Assembly: GCA_009733575.1 (NCBI GenBank)
Contig: ML769552.1
Span: 1 to 64,000 of the forward strand
Direction: 5' to 3'
DNA: 64,000 nucleotides
From: Gymnopus androsaceus JB14
Taxonomy: Eukaryota > Basidiomycota > Agaricomycetes > Agaricales > Omphalotaceae
Shown here: positions 12,195 through 22,518 of the stretch, in pieces
Layout: each line of letters starts with the position of its first letter
How positions within the stretch are numbered: the first letter of the stretch is position 1
Program-made: the position numbers and the translations under genes
Notes under the pieces: generated by a model
Databases searched by the model: none
The model's input: the letters and a program-made list of their open reading frames with translations, nothing else
What the model was told of the DNA's origin: nothing

Positions 12195-12694
12195 TTTTTT
12201 TTTACGTTCGTGCATTGTAAATGTTCTTACACCGCCTATTGGAATGATATCAGTTCTGTCGATATTGTTAGATCTCTCTGAAAGACTTGAACGCAGCTCG
12301 ATCAAGTATTCTCTGGAAGGTCAATAAGTACAATAATAAAACGACCACCTCAGAGATGTGGCATAGACAGGAAAACTATACTGTACAGTGTAAAAGGTTT
12401 TCAGGGCAAGAAGAAAGAAAAAGAAATGGAACCAGATAACCAGATAATACGGCGAGGGAAAGGTATACGACTAGACGAGTCTCATACATACAGCTTTGAC
12501 CTTATGTCTCAATGTGTCAATGACATAAAGCGCATAGGAACTGGTTTCTTAACTCGATACTCAGTAGTACATATTGTATAGTATATGTTATCGGAACATA
12601 AAAATTTCATTGATGGTTAAGTAGTCCAAGTAATTATACAGTTCACAATAACAACAGTTCAACTGTGAATATAGATAAAGAATGAAACTCATAA
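12195..12694. other. convergent 3' spacer
   Basis: About 500 bases between the stop of the GPI-protein gene and the stop of the F-box gene. It is AT-rich and recurs, shortened, at 15890-16279 in the right duplication copy. No gene seen. Confidence 0.5.
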
Positions 12695-14560
12695 TCAGAG
12701 GATGACCACTGCACCATGACCATAACGACTTTCCATGTCCGACTCAACATTAATATGTGTAATATTCTCAGGCCGTGGCATCCCTCCCTCTGGTGAATCA
12801 TGATAAGGAATATTAGGGTTAGCAGGGACTGGATGGCAATATATGCGAAGCTTTAACCCATTCTGTTTGAGGTTTCGCAAAGTATACAGCTCTGCTTCAG
12901 AGAAGGATGTCTGGGATTGGGCAGAATACAAGACATCACAATATTTGAGCGGATATGTCGCCTGGGATCGGCTTTCGAGGAAAGTGATCAAGGCCGCATT
13001 GGTGAAAGAGGTCATGGACACCAGCTCTGAGTGGTGCTGGCGGCCCATAACTTGATGTTTATTGGTGAGGATTCTAATGTTTTGTAGTCGAGGCCACAAG
13101 GGAGATAAATTGCAGGGTGATGAAGTGAGGCAGGAAAGATGGGAGTCTTGCAGAGTAAAGGAAGTAAACCGGGATGTCAACATAAAGGTGATCAAATTTG
13201 GAGTTTGGGACATGCATTCCGTTAATACCATTGGAAGGAATGTCCCATCCAGCTCTAATATCTCTAGAGCATGCAATGATACTCCAGAAAATGGCCATTC
13301 TGACACTGTTAGTGGCGAAAGGGATGTAAGGCTAAGTGATCGTAAAGAAGGAGACTGGATGCAGTCAATCAAGGAGGCCAACACAGGAATAGAAATGGGC
13401 TGATGGCGGCCTCCCAGCTGTTGAACCTGTAATTGCATCTCTCTTAGCTCAGAGAGATGGACCACACTATTGGACATCTCCTCATTCACAGTTATCTGGA
13501 GGGACAGAGACTGCAACCGTGGCATTTCTGCTAAAATAGCTAATGCTTTAGAAGGAATCAAGCCATCTCCGATAGCAAGCCTAGTCATAGTTCCCCAATT
13601 GCAAGGTAATGACAAGTATTTTTGGTCCCTGGCATAGAATTGTTTCAAATCAAGCTTCCTCAACACAGGCATTGAAGAAAGAAGAGTGGCAAACTTGTCA
13701 TGACTTTCGGATGACTGTGATAGACCCCTAGAAGTACCCAAGTCATACAGATGCAATGATTCGAGAGTCGGAAATGAGGAAGGAGATAGTTGGTGGAAAA
13801 AAGAGAAAGACAGAGTGGATAGAGACAGTGACAGGTCTCCGAATCTGCTGCTGAATGGCATCAAAGCGCGAAGCATTGACTGCATATTCTCTCCCCGGAC
13901 CGTGATATCAAGCTGTGGATGCACATGTCCGGTGCTGCTTCCAATTCCAAGGGAGCAGGTTACAGGGAAATTTGTTGCATAGTAATCGACTCTGGCTTCA
14001 TGGATGGAGAAGGATATAGGGAGTGAGCCTGAGCGTTGCAACCATGAAGTGATTCCTGCTATCCGTCGAGAGAAATCATCACGACTTAAATGGGGAGGAA
14101 GATAGATGTGCAATGAATTCCACAGCCGAGGCGTGCTGACAGCAACACGCCTCCAGTCCCGAGAGATTATGGTGAAAACGAGTGGAGCTGCTGCAGCTCC
14201 ACTCGTTTTATGCAGCTCAGCTGCATTCAGATTTCGAACCGCATATAGAGGCTCTGTTGGAAGACACCATACAAATATTTCGGCGAGTGTTTCTGTAGGA
14301 ATCTGACGAATGGGAGATATCAGGGCTCTGTGAGCCTCGATATAGTCTGTGAGTTTCTGCTTTTCCGACAACAGACCTGTCAGAAGATTCTGAACACGAT
14401 CTATTTCCGCTTCCAATTGGCAGAGTTCAAGCTGAGGTTGAACGAGAAGAGCCTTGAGCATGTTCAGCTCGGCTGAGCTGGGAATATGATTCGTTCCAAT
14501 CAAAGAAGCGAAGGGCGAATTATCTTTATTCCATGAGGAATGGTACTGTCGGTCCGACAT
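12695..14560 (-). CDS. F-box-like / leucine-rich-repeat protein, copy A
   Basis: Single-exon frame of 621 residues from ATG 14560 to TGA 12695. After a coiled-coil-prone segment (LEAEIDRVQNLL.. SEKQKL) comes the F-box-like block PIRQIPTETLAEIFVWCLP and then ISRDWRRVAVSTPRLWNSL, the standard opening of the large agaricomycete F-box-like family. The rest is an irregular leucine-rich region (LESLHLYDLG, LRSLSLTSLS, LEILELDGTF). Such proteins are presumed substrate receptors of SCF ubiquitin ligases; the target is unknown. Relatives lie at 16280-18050, 32921-34699 and 57240-59023. This copy alone has an 11-residue in-frame insert after NLNAAEL, encoded by a DNA palindrome at 14175-14226. The frame is otherwise uninterrupted. 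Confidence 0.85.
   Translation of the reverse strand: MSDRQYHSSWNKDNSPFASLIGTNHIPSSAELNMLKALLVQPQLELCQLEAEIDRVQNLLTGLLSEKQKLTDYIEAHRALISPIRQIPTETLAEIFVWCLPTEPLYAVRNLNAAELHKTSGAAAAPLVFTIISRDWRRVAVSTPRLWNSLHIYLPPHLSRDDFSRRIAGITSWLQRSGSLPISFSIHEARVDYYATNFPVTCSLGIGSSTGHVHPQLDITVRGENMQSMLRALMPFSSRFGDLSLSLSTLSFSFFHQLSPSSFPTLESLHLYDLGTSRGLSQSSESHDKFATLLSSMPVLRKLDLKQFYARDQKYLSLPCNWGTMTRLAIGDGLIPSKALAILAEMPRLQSLSLQITVNEEMSNSVVHLSELREMQLQVQQLGGRHQPISIPVLASLIDCIQSPSLRSLSLTSLSPLTVSEWPFSGVSLHALEILELDGTFLPMVLTECMSQTPNLITFMLTSRFTSFTLQDSHLSCLTSSPCNLSPLWPRLQNIRILTNKHQVMGRQHHSELVSMTSFTNAALITFLESRSQATYPLKYCDVLYSAQSQTSFSEAELYTLRNLKQNGLKLRIYCHPVPANPNIPYHDSPEGGMPRPENITHINVESDMESRYGHGAVVIL
14175..14226. repeat. perfect palindromes inside F-box copy A
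   Basis: Arms of 17 bases (14175-14191 and 14193-14209) separated by one base are exact reverse complements, followed at once by an 8-base-arm palindrome at 14210-14226. The related genes B, C and D lack this; relative to copy B it is a 33-base in-frame insertion. Confidence 0.85.
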
Positions 14561-14784
14561 GTTGTCTTTCGACGACGAAATGGAGATTACAGCTGGGAGA
14601 TTAAGAAGGAGCGTAAAACTTCAGAAAAGGCACTCTTTTAATCTTCTCACAGGCGGAGATACCTGGCATTCGGCGCCGGAAGTAAGTTGATATACATAGC
14701 TGGCAGATAGTTAGTGATTCATCATATGGTGCTTTAGCGCCTAACAGCGTAAGCGCCCACGACGTCAATAAATGGTGCTGCGTA

Positions 14785-15329
14785 CAGTGTTGTCATTAAC
14801 CCTTAACCCTTAACTTAAGTTAAGCCTTAATAAGACCCTTAACTTAAGCCTTAGTATCAAAAGAAATCTCTAATTAACCCTTAATTAAGGATGTGACCAT
14901 GTGACATGAGCAATTAAATCAAGTACTGTGCAGTGCAAAGAGTTGAAAAATTGGACAATGAAGGATCAAGAGGCTGATTTTATGGACACTGATAATGCTG
15001 GCCCAGAAGTACCTTCCAGAAAGGATAAGTTGGTTGTTGATAAAGCTTGAAGACCTGTTGGGCACCAAAATCACAAAGCCTTTGGAGGAATTTGTAATGA
15101 TAAGGACACAAAAGTAGGTCAGTGAGGGGGTACTAAGGATGGAACTCATTGCAGCAGATTAAGCTTGAAGTTTATGGGGATGACTATGCTTAATTGTAGC
15201 TGTATTGCTCAAGTTTTTTTTTCTACTTCAAGTTAAGCCTTAATATTCATGTTAAGGCTAAGCCCTTATTAAGTATTTAAGCCTTAGCTTCAAATTTTGG
15301 GCTTAATAACCCCTTAAGTGACAACACTG
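14785..15329. mobile_element. non-autonomous hAT-like element (MITE)
   Basis: A 545-base AT-rich insert in the duplicated GPI-gene fragment. Its ends are inverted repeats: CAGTGTTGTCA at the left and TGACAACACTG at the right. Flanks are GCTGCGTA (14777-14784) and CCTGCGTA (15333-15340), an imperfect 8-base target duplication as hAT transposons make. Both ends are packed with TTAAG/CTTAA units, like hAT subterminal repeats. The uninterrupted copy of the target is visible at 11611-11660. There is no transposase frame; the only internal frame (76 residues, minus strand) has no recognisable domain. Confidence 0.75.
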
Positions 15330-15340
15330 GAGCCTGCGTA

Positions 15341-15889
15341 CACTGTTATACCTTCGTCCGCCTCATCCGTTTCCGTAAGCACTACAACCAGCACCGGCGA
15401 ATGGGCAACCGCTACACTTATTAGTGCCGCCACCGGTGTCCCTGATCTTACTCTGGCAAATACTGGCTTTGTGGCGACAACTGTAATCGGAAGTGTTACC
15501 TATACGGTCTCAACCCCTTCGACTACTGTGGTCAGCACGACGACCAGCTATGGAGCTTGTAAGTTCATTCGCAATCCGAGTCGATCGAGTCTGACGTTCT
15601 TTTCAGCCGGAGCAGTGACAATGCTGTCGATATCTGGATCATTCGGTCCCGATATCACCTTGGCTACTAGCGGCTTCCAAACTGTTATCGCTGGCTCAAC
15701 GTATACCGTGGCGCCTTCGTAAGTTGTTTCTTTCTTTGCACAAGCTCGTCGTCTAAATATTCCCTTTTTTGATTTAATAGGAACGCCGCTAGCTCATTGC
15801 GTCCTTTGGGTTTCACTTCGCCGATATTGACGGGGCTTCTCGCTATGGCTATGGGCACTTTGCTGGGAGGATTCGTTTATTTTGCATGA
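15341..15889 (+). pseudogene. 3' fragment of the GPI-anchored surface protein gene
   Basis: Second copy of the last modules of the gene at 10827-12194, from the YTV block to the GPI signal and TGA 15889. Splice sites and frame are preserved, but the 5' half including the signal peptide is missing, because the duplication breakpoint lies inside the gene. The MITE separates a further short stretch (14758-14784). Without promoter or signal peptide it should not make a surface protein. Confidence 0.8.
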
Positions 15890-16279
15890 TTTTTTTTACG
15901 TTCGTGCATTGTAAATGTTCTTATACCACTTATTGGAATGATATCAATTCTGTCGATACTCTTAACTCTCTCAAAGGATGAGGAACCTTGAACGCCGCTC
16001 GATCGAGCAGGCTCTGTAAGGTCAGTCAGTCACCTCAGAGATGTGGCTTTATAAAAGGTTTCCATGGCAAGAAAAAGAAACGGAACGAGATTCATATATA
16101 CAGCTTTGACCTCATGTCTCAATGCGTCAACGACGTAACTGGCTTCGAGAACCTTAACTCGATACTGTACATGTATAGTGACTGTCATCGGAACACGAAA
16201 ATTTCATTGACAGTCAAGTAGTCATACAGTCGCGATAACAAGAAACAGTTCAACTGCAGATAAAGAACGAAACTTATAA
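15890..16279. other. convergent 3' spacer of the right duplication copy
   Basis: Counterpart of 12195-12694, about 110 bases shorter. No gene seen. Confidence 0.5.
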
Positions 16280-18050
16280 TCAGAGGATGACTACTGTACC
16301 ATAACGACCTTCCATGTCCGACCCGACATTAATATGCGTAATATTTTCAGGCTGTGGCATCCCTTCGTCTGGTGAATCGTAAAAAATAATACGCTTAGCT
16401 TGGTAATGTATACGAAGCTTTAGCCCATTTCGTTTGAGGTTTTGCAAAGTATCCAGCTCTGCCTCAGAGAAGGATGGCCGGGATTCGGCAGAGTACAGGA
16501 CATCACAATATTTCAGTGGACATGTCGCTCGGGATCGACTTTCGAGGAAAGTCATCAAGGCTGCATTGGTAAAAGAGGTCATGGACGTCAGCTCCGAGTC
16601 ATGCTGGCCTGTAGGCCTAGTTGTTTCTAGGCATTTATGGGTGAGGATTCTAATGTTTTTTAGTCGAGGCCACAAAGGAGATACATTGCAGGGTGATGAT
16701 GTGAGGCTGGAAAGATGGAAGTTTTGCAGAGGAAAGGAAGTCAACTGGGATGTTAACAGAAAGGTGACCAAATTTGGAGTTTGAGATATGAGTTCTGTTA
16801 ATGCTGATGGAAGCATTATCACATCCAACTTCAGTGTCTCGAGAGCATGCAATAGTACTCCAGAAAATGGCCATTTTGACAGTGTCAGTGTGAAAGCGGA
16901 TGTAAAGCTAAGTGATCGTAAAGAAGGAGATTGGATGCAGTCAATCAGGGAAGTCACGGCAGAAAGGGACACAGACTGGAGTCCCAGCTGGTCTCGTTGA
17001 ATCTGTAATTTCATCTCTTTTAGCTCAGAGAGATGGACCACACTATTGGACACCTCATTTTTCACAGTTATCTGGAAGAGAAAGAGACTGCAACCGCGGC
17101 ATTTCTGCTAAAATAGCTAATGCTTTAGAAGAAGTCAAGCCATCTCCAATAGCAAGGCTGGTCATATTTCCCCAATCGCAAGGTAATGACAAGTATTTCT
17201 GATCCCTGGCAAAGAATTGTTTCACCTCGAGCTTCCTCAATGCGGGCATTGCAGAAAATAGAAGAGTAGCAATTTTGTTATGACTTTCAGAGAACCGCGA
17301 TACACCCTGAGGAATATCCACATCATGCAAATGCAACGATTCGAGAGTCGGAAATGAGGAAGGAGATAGTTGGTGGAAAAAGGAGAAATTGGGAGTGGAT
17401 AGAGCCAGGTACAGGTCCTTGAATCTGCTACTAAATGGCATCAAAGCGCGAAGCATTGACTGCATATTCTCTCCTCGGACCGTGATATCAAGCTCTCGAC
17501 CCACATGGCCGGTTCTGCTTCCATGGAGGGAGAAGGATATAGGGAGTGAGCCTGAGCGTTGGAGCCACGAAGTCATTCCTGCTATTCGTCGAGAGCAATC
17601 ATCGCGACTTAATTGGTGAGGAAGATAGATGTGCAGTGAATTCCACAGCCGAGGTGTACTGAGAGCAATGCACCTCCAGTCCCGAGAGATTACGGTGAAA
17701 ACAAGGGGAGCTTCATTCAGATTTCGAACTGCATATGGACATTCTGTTGGAAGACACCATACAAATATTTCGGCGAGTGTTTCCGTAGGAATCTGACGAA
17801 TGGGGGAGATCAGGGCTCTGTGAGCCCCGATATAGTCTGTGAGTTTCTGCTTTTCTGACAAGAGACTTGTCAGAAGAGTCTGAACACGATCTATTTCCGC
17901 TTCCAATTGGCAGAGTTCAAGCTGAGGTTGAACGAGAAGAGCCTTGAGCATGCTCAGCTCGGCTGAACTGGGAATATGATTCGTTCCAATCAATGAAGCG
18001 AAGGGTGAATGATCTTTATTCCATGAGGAATAGTACTGTCGGTCCGACAT
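16280..18050 (-). pseudogene. F-box-like / LRR gene copy B, one-base frameshift
   Basis: Right duplicate of copy A, starting at ATG 18050 (MSDRQYYSSWNKDHSPF). The F-box-like block and first LRRs read normally for about 325 residues, then the frame ends at 17055 after LQSLSL. Compared with copies A and C there is one extra T (CTCTTCCAG for CTCTCCAG) at 17073-17080. Downstream the original frame resumes as QITVKNEVSNSVVHL and runs to the normal end at 16280. As printed, the gene gives a 331-residue truncated protein lacking most LRRs. The only difference is a one-base change in a short run, so sequencing error cannot be excluded. It keeps the shorter NLNEAPLVF junction, without the palindromic insert of copy A. 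Confidence 0.8.
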
Positions 18051-18328
18051 TTTGTCTTTCGACGACGAAATGGAGATTACAGCTGGGAGATTAAGCTAGC
18101 TAAGAAGGAGTGGATGTTTAATTTTCTCACAGACGGAGATGTCTGGCGCTCGCGCGCGGCGCGTAGTTGGCGATTCGAATGGTGCTTTAGCGCCTAACAA
18201 CGTAAGCGCCGTAAAAATGAATACTCTCTCCCTTACCTACTGGATCTAGCTCTGCTGTTCGGTTGTAGAGTGTTCGGTCGTTTCCTGTTGCCATTGATTC
18301 TCTACTCTTATAATCCAAGCTCTCCAGG

Positions 18329-19764
18329 ATGCTTCTCTCCCAATCTTTTCCCTCCGGATCTGCGATGACTCAGGATCTAAACGCTCTTTTAGACCAATCC
18401 TATCTAACCGTCCCCAGCTTCACTCTAGAGTGTGGAGCAGAGCTACGTGAAGTTCCTGTTGCATACAAGACATGGGGAACGTTGAACGAGGCCAAAGATA
18501 ATGTCATGATTATCTGTCATGCTTTTACTGGAAGCGCAGACGTTACAGACTGGTGTGTTACACTCTCCTCGTCTCTGAATGCTTATTGTGAGTAGAAATT
18601 CACATAATCTTATAGGTGGGGACCGTTAATGGGCCAGGAAAAGCTTTTGATCCCAGAAGGTATATGATTTTTTGTGCTAATGTCTTGGGCTCGCCATACG
18701 GTACAGCATCACCTATAACCGTCAACCCAGACACTGGAAAGATCTACGGACCCGACTTTCCCCCAACAACGATCAGAGACGATGTTCGACTGCATAGACA
18801 CGTTCTAGATCACCTTGGCGTCTCTTCAGTCGCTGTAGTCATCGGCGGATCCATGGGAGGCATGTCTGTCCTCGAATGGCCGCTATGTACATCTCCAGGC
18901 TACATCAAACATATCATTCCACTTGCTACCTCCGCCCGCCACTCGGCCTGGTGTATTAGCTGGGGTGAAGCCCAACGTCAAAGCATTTACAGTGATCCAG
19001 GTTATTATGATGGGTATTACACTAACCAACCTGCATCTGGACTCGCCGCGGCGCGTATGAGTGCGCTCTTAACGTACAGATCTCGAGACTCGTTCGAGAG
19101 TCGCTTCGGGAGAAAAGCACAGATCCAAAAAGAGGCAAGAACACCTCTTACTCCTCCTGGATCACCCAAAATCCGAGCAGAGGATGATGCGAGGGCAGCG
19201 CATAATGATGGTCATCGCAACTCAAAGATCGGCGAACGACCGTCTTCCCCACCGACAAGCCCTTCCACTAATCCCAACCCGACCCCGATATTCTCTGCTC
19301 AGTCGTATCTGCGATACCAAGGCGACAAGTTCACAGCGAGGTTCGATGCGAATTGTTACATCCATATCACCCGCAAGCTGGATACGCACGATATCGCTCG
19401 TGATCGCGAATTTGCTTCGGAGGACGAATCGGCGACCCTCAGACGTGTACTGAGTACTCTCCCTCCTCGCGCTCTAGTCATCAGCATCTCCACAGACGGT
19501 CTTTTCACCCCTTCAGAGCAAAAGGAGATTGCAACTCATATTCCCAATGCGGAGCTGGTGACGATACAGTCACCGGATGGACATGATGGGTTTTTGTTGG
19601 AGTTTGAGCAAATCAATACGCATATTGTGAGGTTTTTGGAGAGGGAGTTTCCGAGGTTGTATGAGATGGAGGTCGCCGACATTGGGGATGGGAAGGTTGA
19701 AGGGTTTAAGATTCAGAAGACTAGTTTGTTTGGGGAGGCTGAGGCGGATGTCACACATTGGTGA
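18329..19764 (+). CDS. MET2: homoserine O-acetyltransferase
   Basis: Two exons (18329-18552 and 18616-19764), about 457 residues. Exon 1 encodes [12 protein letters not shown] and [15 protein letters not shown]. Exon 2 encodes [32 protein letters not shown] and the nucleophile elbow [14 protein letters not shown]. The acid and histidine regions follow: [11 protein letters not shown] and [12 protein letters not shown]. These define MetX/Met2 alpha/beta-hydrolases, which transfer acetyl from acetyl-CoA to homoserine in methionine synthesis. The very conserved WWGPL block right after the intron can be read only in a frame one base off from the rest: GGGCCAGG at 18631-18638 seems to lack a C. A different donor (TGG TGT/GTTACA) would keep the frame but replace the block. 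A low-complexity insert near residues 250-300 ([12 protein letters not shown]) is a common fungal feature. Confidence 0.9.
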
Positions 19765-20685
19765 TATTTCTTTTCTGTGGTCCTCTCTGCGAAAAGTGAA
19801 TCTTGGCATATTGTCCGAGCGCTGAGAGTAGTGCTCGTGTGTGTCTGGTGGGCAAGAGTCGATGAGGATGAGTGGGGAGGCGGTGGCAATGGTCGCTCAT
19901 AGTACCCACAGGCCGAACTCCTGGCCGGTACCGGTAACCTTTGCTGTTGCCAAGATGTAATAATAATTTCTTTGTATCGGTATCGTCGATTGTAGATGTA
20001 CGATTCAACTCATCTTGTCGTCTTTGATATGTTCTCAAACCTTAACGCAGAATCCAAGTACCCCCTGAAGTAGAAGGCACCAATGTCCCTAACACACTCG
20101 CATTTACCCGTGTTTCTCGATTGCGAGCGGGGCGCTAGGACCCAACTAGGACCGTGCAATCAGGACCGTTAGCATTATATTCGCTCTTTTTTTCCTCCGA
20201 TGCAGTGAGCGGCTCAATGTTCAATAGGTGAACTGTATTCCTCTCCTTCTCATTCTATTCTTTCGCATTTTCCATCTGAGTTCAGTACAAAATAGGTCAA
20301 TGTACGGTAGCCATCGAACCTGATAGAGTACTGTACGAGTTCCTTGACAGGTGGTACTGTAAGTTGAACGTTGAACTGTGATTCCAATCCCTTTGTTTCT
20401 TAGCCTCGAGGCATAGCTATGTCTGCGCCGCCCACAGGACAAACAGACTGGACCACAGTACCACACAAACCTCGCGACATGAGGCTCCCGGAACGGCTCG
20501 GGAGTGTCCATATCGGTGCTATCGAGCGACATGAGGCAGAGTACCAGGGAAATCTTGTTGAAGCTTCCCTTTTCAGGACAGTCTTTATACTTTTTTGTAT
20601 TGCGCGCCTACGGCGCGATGTGGCTGCTGATGGGACAAGCGCCTAAAGCGCCTCGAGGTATCTGACCATTTGTCCTGCCTCCATG
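19765..20685. other. intergenic, no gene recognised
   Basis: About 920 bases. Short frames on both strands overlap and resemble nothing known. Near 20605-20655 there is a cluster of GCGCC/GGCGC words (CGGCGCG, AAGCGCCTAAAGCGCC) just before the promoter of the next gene. Confidence 0.5.
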
Positions 20686-20695
20686 TATATAAAAG
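20686..20695 (+). promoter_or_regulatory. TATA box
   Basis: TATATAAAAG about 265 bases before the presumed ATG 20953. A probable 5'-leader intron (GTGAGT near 20758 to CAG near 20831) explains the distance. Confidence 0.5.
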
Positions 20696-20952
20696 CAAGA
20701 GAGGATTTAGAGGGCTCATTCAGCTTCTGCCTTATGACTTATCTTCCCTCCCTTTAATGTGAGTGCTTCTAATGCTCGATGGCGCATGAAAAGCGTCCCT
20801 AAATAACGCGCTTCTTCGTGCTTCCTTCCAGGATCAGATCATTCTCGCATAGTGCCACCGCCGTCAGTGCTATATGCAACCATCAGTCATCCTGTAAGAG
20901 CGACACACGCATAACCTCCGCGGCCACTGCTTGCTTTATTGGACCTATATAC

Positions 20953-22518
20953 ATGGTCGCTTCTTCCCAACCCCATTCTCGATCTGGAATTCATGCTCTT
21001 CCCAACGAAATACTCTCTTACATCTTTTTAAACGCAATTGACAACTCGGACTCGGATGACCTGGTTGACACTGCGTTTTTTCCATTAACCATTTCACATA
21101 TTTGTTCGCGTTGGCGAAAGGTATCTATCGCGACAGGCTCTCTTTGGACATCCATCAGGATGTCTCTTCCCTGCTCTTGCGGCCAATTCGCCTACTTACA
21201 GGCATGGTTATCTCGTTCCAAGACCTATCCTCTCGACATGCTCTTCGATTTCCGAGATGAAGGTTGGAACTGGGAGTCTGAAGAAGACCATCCCTTTAGC
21301 CGCGACTCGGCTTCACAAATCATCTCTCTCATCCTCCCCCACGCCAAACGATGGCGACACCTCGAGTTCTTCACCGATACCTGGGCTCCGATTCACGCGT
21401 TTTTAGACCTTACACGGAACCTTGGTCCCAGTGTTGACTCTTTCCCGACGTTAAAAAGTGTAGCCCTGTCCAGGTGTAACGCGTATTTGGCAAGAAAAGG
21501 CCAGTGTTTCGAACCTATAGCACTCAGGGAGCCAATTCGCTTCTTTGGAGGAGCTTGCTTGCCATCCCTACGCGACTTGTCATTGGTCGGAGTACATGTT
21601 GATTGGCAAAGCAGGTCTTCATTCGCGAATCTCTTGGAGTTGGAGTTCAAATTTCATGCGTATGAAGTTATGCCTAATCTAGGCCAGTTTACCGATATCC
21701 TCCTTGGGTGTCCGGGGCTGGAAAGACTCGCTATTGCTGGATGGGGTCCGAGATTAGACGCGACAGGACGCGTACCTCACATTATATCCATGCCGAAACT
21801 CACGAAATTTTATTTTGGATTTGTGGATGTCGAGTACGGGGTTACGTTCCTCTCCCTATTCCGCTTCCATCTCTCTCCGAGCTTGAACTCGAGGATCTTG
21901 CTGCAATCTTGGAACCCACGGGTGCCTCAGATGCCACCGCACTCCTTGACTTATTAGAAGCTTCGACAACAGCAACAACAACGACTCAAGTTACCGATTC
22001 TTGTTTCTATCCCTTACAGCAGGTCGAGTGCCTTGAGCTGCGTAGTCTTAGGTCTAGCTCGGAGACAACGTTTGCCAATTTCCTACGACGATTTTCCACC
22101 CTGGAAAAAATAAACCTCTCCGATGCAGATTCTGCGCTGTTGTCGGCATTGGGACCGCAGAAATTCTCTTCACCGGAACCACCACCGTCGACGCCGGAGG
22201 TTGAGGTTGATGGTAGACCTGCTTCTCGGCGTCCCTCATTCGTTTCTTCATTGTCGACAAGCCTAGCACCTTGTCCGCAACTAGTGGATTTGGTGTGCAG
22301 ACGCGTGGATACCAGTATCTTGTCTTCCTGTTATCTCGGCGCGAGCGAAGGCTGGATCTGGGGTTCGCCCTTTACAATCTGTACACCTTGAACTGGAAAA
22401 TGGGTGCTACGACTCAGAGGATGATTGCGCAAGTAGTGCTAGTGGTTTGAGTGATGAGGATCGCACTTCGCTTTTGAATTCTGGAGTTGATTTAAAAATC
22501 AACGATAATAGGGCTTGA
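20953..22518 (+). pseudogene. F-box-like protein gene with three one-base frameshifts
   Basis: Starts at ATG 20953 (MVASSQPHSRSGIHALPNEI). LPNEILSYIFLNAI is an F-box-like helix pair, followed by TISHICSRWRKVSIATGSLW, then a long LRR-like region (LRDLSLVG, LLELEFKFH, LERLAIAGWG). This subfamily is distinct from the copies A-D here. Continuity fails at 21841-21865, 22311-22316 and 22359-22364. Each can be bridged by one base, in runs of C or G, and the ensemble then reads through LPSLSELELEDLAAIL, VFLLSRRERRL and VHLELENGCYDSEDD to TGA 22518. Either the gene has begun to decay or the consensus has homopolymer errors. As printed the protein would end after about 330 residues. Confidence 0.7.

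Larger units (their letters stand above)
11611..14757. repeat. segmental duplication, left copy
   Basis: Begins inside the GPI-protein gene at CACGACGTCAATAAATGG and ends in the promoter of the F-box gene at AAGCGCC. The right copy (14758-18210) repeats the same order: end of the GPI-protein gene, spacer, minus-strand F-box gene and its promoter. The two copies abut directly, as in a simple tandem duplication. Confidence 0.85.
14758..18210. repeat. segmental duplication, right copy
   Basis: Repeats 11611-14757 head to tail. It differs by the 545-base element at 14785-15329, by lacking the 33-base palindromic insert, and by a shorter 3' spacer. It ends at GTAAGCGCC, after which the MET2 promoter begins with unrelated sequence. 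Confidence 0.85.

Noticed and set aside
14794..14850. CCCTTAA repeats resembling an interstitial telomere
   Set aside because: The units vary (CCCTTAA, CTTAAG, TTAAGCC), lack the fungal TTAGGG order, and lie just inside the inverted ends of the MITE, where such subterminal repeats are expected.
14919..15149. 76-residue minus-strand frame inside the MITE as a transposase remnant
   Set aside because: No hAT dimerisation or catalytic motif; composition follows the AT-rich DNA.
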